The translations under genes were made by a program, and so were the position numbers. Below the pieces are notes generated by a model. That model saw nothing but the letters and a program-made list of their open reading frames with translations. It made no database searches and was not told where the DNA came from. From Nymphaea colorata (taxonomy: Eukaryota > Streptophyta > Magnoliopsida > Nymphaeales > Nymphaeaceae): a stretch of 64,000 nucleotides of DNA. The stretch is taken from contig NC_045139.1 in assembly GCF_008831285.2 (NCBI RefSeq), forward strand, positions 13,312,354 to 13,376,353. Reading direction: 5' to 3'. This document shows positions 38,533-64,000 of the stretch, in pieces. The number at the start of each line of letters is the position of its first letter. Position 1 is the first letter of the stretch.

Positions 38533-38813
38533 GTAAGTCCGACCCGTCATATCTCTTCTCCTAATTGATCGGTTCTGCTACCGTTGTTCTTCAGTCTGGT
38601 GATTCCAAATTTCCAATCATCCCCTCTTGTGATATTTTTGCTATTGATAGGGCAATTATATCTTACATTTGGTAGTCGTAAAGACGGCTGCCGACCGTGT
38701 TGTTTGTTATGCATATATGGTCTTATCGTATCGCGGAACTCTTTAGCTCACATACTTTTCACAAGAGGCTTCTGCTCTCTTATATTGTAATTGACATTGA
38801 TCTGGTGTTCCAG
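38533..38813 (+). other. Probable 5'UTR intron of the uL18-family gene
   Basis: TG followed by GTAAGTCC at 38533, and GTTCCAG ending at 38813, bracket a T-rich 281-bp segment that ends 14 nt before the start codon. The preceding 38230-38532 is CT-rich and GC-richer, as expected of a leader exon. Inferred from splice signals only. Confidence 0.55.
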
Positions 38814-38827
38814 GCATATAGACTATA

Positions 38828-41497
38828 ATGATTAGAAATGCTGTCAGAAGCATATGGAGTGGTGGGCATCTTTCCTCCAGAGAAGGAGTAATCTATTCTT
38901 TGTCTTATGCCAGAAGAGGCTTCCATGAAGGGCAGGTATCAGTTCTATCTCCAAATTCAAATTTCCTTGCTTGGGTGCAATACACTTCGTTGATTGGTAA
39001 ATGGACTATCCAATTTATTCTTTCCTCTCTCTTCTCCCATCTACTATTTACTGAGAAGAGTTTGGAAAGACAGATTCCCGCGAGTTCTTTTAATTTCACT
39101 GAATCGATGAAATCTTTCTCTCTTACATAGTTTTCCATTAAGAAACAGTTCTCAGAGTGCCGGCTGGCTGCTTAAGCACCCTTTTTGGATCATGTTATAA
39201 AGAGAAACTCCTAGGATTTCCGAGAACAAAACGTTCTTAGCTCATGATATTTTGGCCACTAGAGTTCTGGAACGTGATACAGGTGGGACCTACTCACTGC
39301 AATCCAGGCAATCGTTGTTACTTGTTATGAAAAACTCGAAATAAGTTGATGCATAACATTGTTATAAAGGATAAGGGATTCTCTAACACATGCTTAAGAT
39401 AAGTTCTATAGTGTACATTATTATGAGCAACTGTGCAAACGTCAATTTGTCAATCAAATGAAACTATGGAGCAAATAAATAACATAGAAAAATAGTGCAA
39501 GTGAATGGAAATAATGCTTGATAAACCCTATGTTGATTGTTAAACAGTATTCTTGCAAACTTCTGTTTTGGGAAAAAAAAACTGCAATACTCTGAACCGT
39601 TAGTGTTTGTCATAACAGATAGATGTGATTCCAGATGAGAAACTAGAATGGTCTTCAAATGTTTTAACAAATTATTATGCAGAAACTGGAAACCTCTCTG
39701 CTGAAGGATTACTTTGCGTAGCAGAAGTATCTGAAGCACTCAAGTTGTGTACTTCTAATTAGGTCAATAACAAGAAAACCTTATGCAAAAATTTTGGCTA
39801 GGTCTAATTGTGATTATGGAAGAAGGCATCTGGAGATCTCTTAGACTAAATACTAGATTAAAAATGCAGCAGAAAAATAATTAAGGATGAAGTTTGGAAT
39901 GATACGGAATTTGAGGGTGGGAACTATGAAGAAGTCTAACGAGAAAGTAATAAAGGTTCTTAGTGAAACCTCCATTGCCAGATTGCTTAGAGGTATAGCA
40001 AAGTCATAACTGTTTTAGCTTGTGAATTATACTTGTCCCAATTGATATTTTATTGTTTATGGCTTAGAGAAGAATGTTTTGAACCATTAGGATTTCTGTT
40101 TGATGTTTTGGTGGTTTAATTTGAAAACTTGAACACTTTCCGTCCTAGAATAACAGTTTTATTTATGGTATTATGCATAAACTCGGAGAAAATGCCTTAA
40201 GGCTCCATTTGTTTCCGGATAGATGGGAAGGCACTAAACTTCTTCAAAGTGAAGATTGAGTTCAAATACTTTCAGTGTGGGGGAAAGGGAGGATAACATA
40301 TTTACTTAAAACTAATTGCAAAATTGACGTGGGACAGTAAATGTTTTAGCATGTCTTTGTGCCTGACCATTTTCCGTATATCATTTTTTTCTGTTTGTTT
40401 CGTGGCATGTCCCTGCCGGTGCAGTGTTTTTTTTTGCAGAGTGCCTCCTCAAAGCAAAAGTGAATCTGAGAGAAAAATTAGAAAGGGAACCTCTCAGGCA
40501 TTCAGTTACCTTTTTAAGACTAAATGTTTCCTGCCCCTTAAGCAATGGAACAGCATTAAAATATGTTTGAAAATGTTTTTTTGGCATAGACTTATTTATT
40601 GATCTTGGAGAATATCTATTTTTATGGGCTCATGTGTCAGTTGCTGCTTTCTTTTTTCTATGAGACTGCTGAGGAGGCTGTATTTGCAGTTCGTGGTTTG
40701 CTTTTAACTGCACGTTCAACCAGGTCTATTTTCCAATACAGTTAATAAACCCTATCCGCAACTCGATATACAAATTGTTTTAGGCAATCACATGTATTAG
40801 CACAACACAGCACTTTTTTGTTGAGTATTTAGCTTTGAACCATTCGGATTCTTCACAGTTATATGGTTTTATGATATATATTTCTTCATTTCAGTTATGG
40901 CATTTGGTTTCTGATCAAACATCTGTCTGAATATATTTGTGCAATGTGATCTGGTTTTGGTTGTGCGATAGTACTCCCCTTTCAGATTTAAGACATTGTC
41001 ATAACTATCGTTTTATATGAGTGAAGTTTTGCTTCTGGTATTAATCAGAATTTTTTTGGGGAAAACCTTTGGAGTTCAGAAAACTTAAAAAACGTACAAT
41101 GTAATTAAAAAAGAAAATGAGTTTCTTCTAATTTTCTTGTTATGTTTAATGAGAGCTCAAACAAATTAAAGATATAATTTTTTTTCCTGAAAACATGGGG
41201 AAGAACACAGTAACATTACACTTTTTTCATTTTGACATTTCTAATTTCTTTGCAAAATAGCTGTGAATTTTTTCCCATTTCCCATTTTCCTTTGTTTTCC
41301 CTTTCTTTTCATGCTCTTGAGAAAATCGCCTATATTGTGTTGCCTAAACTTTGATATCTACCCACATATTTTAATCTAACCTTTTGCTGCCTATCTTATC
41401 AACATAAGTTGTGTTTTGAATCTCAAGTCATTGCTCTGGTTCTCATTCCTGCCCTAGGGCTCCACCTGAGTCATCATAATCTTATTGTTAAAAAGTA

Positions 41498-41591
<94 letters not shown>

Positions 41592-42643
41592 AATGTGTTA
41601 TGGTTTTATAGCTTCAGTATGCCATGCAGCCAAGGCTGCATATAAGTTCTGCTGCAGTAAAGCAAACTCTTCAGCGTATAAACCTGTGGTTTGGTTACCC
41701 ATATTTTGTTAAACAATTTTTATGTTTTGTGGTTCATCAGCCCAATTTGAGGAAGCCAATGGTAACTTGAAATCTTACACGATGTTTAATCCTGTAAATA
41801 TTATGGAGCAATTGTATGCAACAAAGGGAGCATACAAAAACATGTAGATTTCCTTAAAGAAGTCTGATATGTTCTGTTTGTGCATTGTGGATTATCAGCT
41901 TGAGGATGACTTCCTACAAAGATGATATACAGTAACCGGTTTGGATGCTAGATAATTTAATATTTAAGGTTACCAAGAGCTTTTAGATTGTCAACCTTAT
42001 CTGCCTATTGCATCTAGTTTTCAACATTTCACATTTGAAACCATGAGGGGGGATACTGTTCTCTTCAGCTTGTATGTCCTAGAAAAGTCATTCAGCAGGC
42101 ATGGTAATGATGGTAAAGTTGTGAAGTGAATGGCATTTTGCATTCTAATGTTGTTATGGTAAGTATAGCGAGTCTCGCTGTGGTTTGCAGGTTCTTCTTT
42201 CGCCAAGGAGCTTCTTTGGAGTAGAGGATTTTGTAGACGATGATAATGGGCGGCCTTACACTTACAAGAAGGAGAAGAAATCAAAGAACCCCCACAAGCA
42301 TGTCTCGTTCAAGCAGCGTACGATAGCATATATGGAACCCTTCACACTTGACGTGTTCATATCCAAGCGCTTTGTTTCTGCATCGCTTACCCATAGGGTG
42401 ACCAGCAAACAAGTTGCGGTTGCTGGTACAAACTCGAAAGACATCAAGGCAATTCTCAAGTCCCGATGTGATATACCCGCTTGCATGGCAGTGGGTCGAA
42501 TCTTGGCTGATAGAGCAAGGGAGGCTGACGTCTATACCGCTTCATACACACCTAGGGACCGCGACAAGTTTGAAGGTAAGATACGAGCTGTTGTCCAGTC
42601 CCTCATCGACAGTGGAATTGATGTCAAGGTTTATCCCAACTAA
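38828..42643 (+). CDS. Ribosomal protein uL18 family (L18p/L5e), probably mitochondrial
   Basis: Two coding exons, 38828-38935 and 42191-42643, join in phase 0 to 186 codons. The first 36 residues (MIRNAVRSIWSGGHLSSREG onward) are Arg/Ser-rich with almost no acidic residues, consistent with a mitochondrial presequence. The second exon carries the uL18 fold: RFVSASLTHRVTSKQVAVAG, then SKDIKAILKSRCDIPACMAVGRILADRA, ending GIDVKVYPN. In bacteria and organelles uL18 binds 5S rRNA in the large-subunit central protuberance. The protein matches the plant L18p/L5e small family rather than cytosolic L5 or plastid L18. Targeting to mitochondria is inferred. The 3,255-bp intron has a GT-AG boundary and carries a long TA/GA microsatellite. 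Length is usual for plant members with a presequence. Confidence 0.88.
41494..41591. repeat. Compound (TA)n(GA)n microsatellite in the uL18 intron
   Basis: More than 60 bp of TA dinucleotides pass directly into a GA run of about 25 bp. The open frame through it reads alternating Ile-Tyr then Glu-Arg and is an artefact. Confidence 0.95.
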
Positions 42644-45600
42644 TTTGAGAATTGTCTAGCAGTTTAGTGCTCCTCATGCATTCTGAATGTCGTTTTTTGG
42701 AAATGGTGGCTTGTGTTCATATATCGATTGGGACTGAAAGTAGGAAACGTGTTTTCATTATCCGAAGAGGAAAAGGTCAAACAGGCCACTGTTTATTGGT
42801 GCACAAGGAAGAAGCTCTATAGTTATTGGACTAACTTGTTACTTTTCTTTCATTAATATGGCTGTTTCATGCGTCTTTTCGACATTGTAGAGGAAAAGTT
42901 GTGCTTTTAAGTTTTGGAGGCCGATGCCGCTGTGGGCCTCTTTGAAGCATGAGCGTCCCATAAGAAATGGCTTATCATGTCGACGATTTCGCGTGCACAC
43001 GCCAACCCCTGATTGGTGCCTTTCGTGTGCATGGTACATGCTTTCGATCAGCGTCTACCCTGGTCAAGATGTAAGTATATATTCAAACTAGGATCTGCTT
43101 GATTGGTACTTTGGATTGGATTTACATGGAACAAAAGGTTGCTTATAGAGGGTAATCAATTTCTAAGTAACTTCCATGCTTTTTGGACCGTTTTACGTGT
43201 TAAGATTTCTGAACCTTTGTTCAACAGTTCAGCATTGCTGCTTATGGTTTAGATGCAGATTAAGCCTGTCTGATGGGATATGATTCTCGGCTTGGAGTTG
43301 GTTCTTTGCTGATCCAACTTGCCTCAATCATCCTTGTTGGCGATCCTATTAGGAACGAGGTCCTCTCTCTCTTGCAACGCCAATAGAAGAAAACGAAAGA
43401 GAGAAAGAGAAGAAGGCACAAGGACTTTATGTGGTTTAACTGATCTTTTCATTGTCACAAAGAGCCAAAAAATACAAGAAACTTGTATATTAGGGCAAAA
43501 TTACATGAATGGTCTTACAAGAAATTCACCTATTCAACGTAGTTCGGGCTCCACACTCCGTCAAATCCCTCTATCCAACTGTTTGAAACCTGCACCTTGA
43601 CGTACTCTTGTGCACGTTAAACAACAACATGGTGAGCATTAGAATAGAGACAAAACCATGTCTGCTTCCGGACGCCGTTTTCTATCAAAGGTTCTAGCCT
43701 AAATCCAAAGCCTATTTTATCTGTTGAAGCCTTGAAAATTTATCAATGGCTTATTTTATGAGGTCTCAGATAATCTAATGATTCGCAACCATGAGATCTC
43801 CGTTACCATTGTGAAAAAGCCACTAAGGGTTGGTACAATAATTCAACAAAACTTGAAGGTAAGGAGTACCAACACTCTGATGTCATCTGACCAAAAGCTT
43901 TAGTTTTCTGGGTCACAAGAGAAACCACTGAAGCATCTGAAATGTGTCCGGATTTGTCAGAACAGAATGTGCATGTGTACCATGTCTTCCTATAGTTGTC
44001 TTCCAGCCGCTCGACGGAAACCTTCTAATCTGGCATATATGATGTGAGAATCAGGTGTTGAGGAGAAATGCTTGGATGTGTAAAATGGCCGCAAAAGCAT
44101 GTTTTAATTTTTTTTTTTTTCTAATGCATTGTGGTTTTCTTTTTCCTCTTTCAACGTGCTAAGTTAAGAACTTAAAACAGATTCTTACCAGTTCATGTCA
44201 AAGAGATATAATGATAATGTCTTTTCCTTCTACCGGGTAAATAGTACTCTGCCGTTTTCAGATGTTGTAGTTGGTGCTAGAAAAGATTCTCCTACTTGGC
44301 CAACTTAACTAGCACACTGCTAAAGGGCCTGGATGTCATTTTTCCTACCAGCTTCTACACTGTTGTATCAGCCTTCTTGGCTACCAATACGAATGACTTA
44401 AGAAGTTATTCTTTGTACTCGTGTTATTTAGAGTAGTGGTATCGAGTGCCCAGTTCGTTGATACATAAGAAGAAAAAGTTAACTCGGGGATCTTCTGGTT
44501 TTGTTTTTCCAACAAAACGACGTGCCATGTTGGTCACAACAAGCCAGAACCTGGTTAGGTGCACAGAGATCTCTTAGCGTGGCTGGGGGTCAGGTCGAAT
44601 GTGAAATTTCGAAAGAGGAAGAACGATCCTTTATGAAAAAGAATAGTCAAATTAGTGTTTAGTTTGTCTTAATATTAAACGAGTTTTGATTGGTGTCAAA
44701 TATTTTAATTAAATCGTTGCAAAATGGTCGTGATTTGTGTCCAGTTCATTCACGTTATTTAATTGGAATAATTATATGGAAGTGACTTGAATAATTTTTT
44801 TTGGTTACGAGATTTTCCTGAAAACCAATGGGATTGAACCTGATTGAATGAATTGTCCCATATTATTATCCTTTAGATTCCACATTGGAACCACTTACTA
44901 AATTTCATATATCTAAGCCAATTAAAATGGTTCCCAACTCCATCTTTGAGCCCATTGTATGAAGGGAAAGCGGTATATCATACATGATGTTCGATAGTTG
45001 CTGACAGCTTGAAACTTAAAAATTCGTCGTGGAAAGTTTTATAAATCGTCATTAAAGCTTCCACAAACCATTGTTGCGTCGTACATACCGACTAATACTA
45101 ATACCAATGTAGTGACTGTTTTTAACTATAAGTTTTTTAGAATTTAACTATCCAGTAACATCCGACACACACGACAACATTGAACTCGATTTATTCCAAC
45201 ATGTGTAAACAATAAATGACAGATGCATTCCGATCATAATTGTTGAGACATCATTTGCTTTGAGTTACATTACTTGAATTTACGTTCGTCGATCAAAATA
45301 GTTTCTGATTCAACAATATATATATATATATATATTGTGTGTGACGCGAGAACGACAATACCATAAGTACTTGTCAAATATCATAACCTGGTCGTGTTAA
45401 GTCCATGTTTGCAACAGGCCGTTGACCGTAGTCAAAGTAACGAAAACGATAACAACCTGTCTTGATAACACAGGATTCTGGGGCGACTTTGTAACCGATC
45501 ACGGTCCAGCAATATACAGTTGAGAGCCTCCCCAGGAACCGCACACGACAAAAATTTCCTAGCGAGGGGATTTGAGTCAAAGTTGCCCTTCGTACACATA

Positions 45601-46837
45601 CGTAAGAGAATTTTTGATTGTGCCGACTAGAAACTTGATGTCCATGGTGCTCGGCTTTCCCAATAATTTGAATGCTTTTTTTTTTGCATAAATTCCACAA
45701 TATGAGTAGATTTTTCACGACTAATATTACAACGAGTGAAAAATGTCATAACGAAAAATATGTCTCGATGGCATTCTATAAAAGGGTTTAAAAATCAGTG
45801 GTATTTGGTTTTATCTAGGAGCCGAGCCTAGTATTTCTAAAACCTCGTTCAAAAATTCAGCCACGTAAATGGATATAAAATGTAAAAAAAATGCGAGAAA
45901 AAGATATACGTTTTATTTATTTGCTGCCTTAACACACACATATATATAGTTAAATTAAGTATACAGCAGGATGTTGGGCAAGAAAATGTATTTATATAGT
46001 TCAACAATTATATAAACAAATTGGATGTAAAAGTTATATATAAAAGTTTTATATAGTTCAACAATTACGTATGGTCCAGTACACCATATGTAAAATGATC
46101 TATTCAAGGTGATGGATGACATCTTATACATAACTTTGAGAAAGTACCTTATAAATTCGAGTTGGCGGGGGGACTTGTAAACCAATACACGTAGCTCTTG
46201 TGTTTATTTCGTCTACACGTAACAAAAATCATGATTCATATGTGTTGGTATACAAACATGGAAGAGACTTTAAATTCGCCGTTAAAAGAATACGTGTTTT
46301 CAGCGCGGGATATGTAAAGCGCCAAGTAGCAAACAACAGTGCTGAGGAAGAGCAGCGGACGTCATGATAAATAATAGGCAGGGCGAGACCCGAAGGGGCG
46401 GCGCGAGAGCGGACGGTCCCTTCACCTTCCCCCGTAATTACCCACAGACCCGCCCTTCTTGCTTGTTTTTATTTTAGGCATCAAAGTTTGCTTATTTGCG
46501 CGCCGCTGCTCCCATCCCATCGCCTATTCTAATTAATGCATTGTTTGTCGAATATCGAAAAAGAAATCAATAGTCAGCACCCACATGTCAATCCGAATCA
46601 TATGATATCATCCATTTGATGGAATTTGATTCAATAAAGGACTTAGATTTCCTCATCCAAATATGAGTAACTGGAGTTCAACCTCAAACTGGATTGCATG
46701 ACATATTCGGATCTTCAAATAAATGGATATTTTTTTCCAGAACCGATTCATGGTCGTGTCATCAATCGTGTCACGGTGACGCAAGTTCCAGAAAACATGC
46801 CTGCCTGGGCTGGGCTCTCTCAAAATCTTGCGAAACC
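42644..46837. other. uL18 3' flank and spacer to UBP12
   Basis: It holds the 3'UTR of the ribosomal protein gene and about 3.5 kb of AT-rich spacer. A short (TA)n lies near 45320. The last 500 bp, from about 46300, become GC-rich with CpG-containing words and form the UBP12 promoter region. Open frames up to 114 codons are scattered and unrecognised. Confidence 0.45.
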
Positions 46838-46848
46838 ATATAATAAAA
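46838..46848 (+). promoter_or_regulatory. Candidate UBP12 TATA box
   Basis: ATATAATAAAA lies just upstream of a long CT-rich leader and about 210 nt before the start codon. Initiation some 30 nt downstream would give a 5'UTR beginning in the CT run, a common plant arrangement. Confidence 0.55.
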
Positions 46849-46855
46849 GCCCAGT

Positions 46856-47000
46856 TTCTCTCTCTCTCTCTATCTCCGCTCTGTTTCTCTCTCTTCTTCT
46901 TTTTTTTTTTTTTTCCCCTAAACCAAATTTCGAGGGTCCTCCCGTCTCCCGGTGGTCTCCATTCTGTGAGAGAGAGGGAGCGAGAGAGAGGAAGAGTCCT
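46856..47000 (+). repeat. CT-rich then GA-rich UBP12 leader
   Basis: CT repeats and a T run (46856-46918) are followed by GA repeats (46968-46992), all within the presumed 5'UTR. The two tracts are complementary and could pair in the mRNA leader. Confidence 0.7.
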
Positions 47001-47057
47001 CTTGCCGTCGATCGATTTCCCTCCTGGAATTCGGATCGTAAGAATCTCAGAGTCTCC

Positions 47058-63812
<16,755 letters not shown>

Positions 63813-64000
63813 AAAGCAGTAATTTATCCTGGCTTCACTGAAAGTGATGATGAGCTATTGCAACTGGTGGCAATTCGGATACAGAGATGAAGAAAGCAGC
63901 AGCCCTGGAGATGTGGATGAGTTCCCTGATTTGAGTGTAGTCTTTCTTCAGTAGTTGCTAAAATGTATTCTTTCTAATGTGGGTGGAGAGAGGACCTCTG
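63813..64000 (+). other. UBP12 3'UTR (partial)
   Basis: Sequence after the UBP12 stop codon, running off the window. It should be 3'UTR and contains no feature I can name. Confidence 0.6.

Noticed and set aside
40200..40225. Single terminal-repeat-like word (GGCTCCATTTGTTT) next to TTAA in the uL18 intron
   Set aside because: No matching inverted end or second target duplication was found within about a kilobase.
44425..44450. Primer-binding-site-like word (TGGTATCGAGTGCC) recalling the initiator-tRNA site of LTR retrotransposons
   Set aside because: It differs from the standard site, and no LTR pair, polypurine tract or gag/pol similarity was seen nearby.

Overview
The window is nuclear DNA of a flowering plant. 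It holds four intron-rich genes with GT-AG introns, AT-rich introns and spacers, many CT/GA, TA and CA microsatellites, and relics of plant DNA transposons (hAT, PIF/Harbinger). All four genes are plant-type. I cannot name the species. An AMP1 gene with a 5.5 kb first intron and generally large spacers fits a mid-sized or large plant genome better than a compact one such as Arabidopsis.

Layout. 778-5046 (minus): a six-exon NLA/BAH1 gene, an SPX-RING ubiquitin ligase of phosphate and nitrate homeostasis. 5047-10074: spacer with short repeats and one possible divergent first exon. 10075-19497 (minus): a ten-exon AMP1-type M28 peptidase (glutamate carboxypeptidase-like), whose first intron carries a hAT transposase relic and a GAGCTCGAG-rich element. 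19498-35222: about 16 kb with no gene I can support, holding tandem duplications, a probable LINE scrap and a probable Tourist-like MITE. 35223-35990 (minus): the 5' part of a spliced transcription unit with a TATA box and consecutive strong splice sites but no recognisable protein. 38230-42643 (plus): a uL18-family ribosomal protein gene, probably mitochondrial, with a 5'UTR intron and a 3.3 kb coding intron. 42644-46837: spacer. 46838-63812 (plus): a complete 32-exon UBP12/UBP13 deubiquitinase, the USP7 relative of plants, coding for 1115 (or 1116) residues. Its introns hold two MITEs whose ends and target-site duplications can be read exactly.

For all four genes I joined exons by hand. Every junction keeps the frame and the totals match family lengths (327, 712, 186 and 1115 aa). 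One junction in UBP12 needs a GC-AG intron and another has a NAGNAG acceptor. The genes do not form a pathway. NLA and UBP12 both act in ubiquitin signalling, one adding and one removing ubiquitin, but nothing in the sequence links them. No CRISPR, phage, operon or other prokaryotic feature is present, and I found no clear new gene system. The least explained item is the spliced minus-strand unit near 35.2-36.0 kb.
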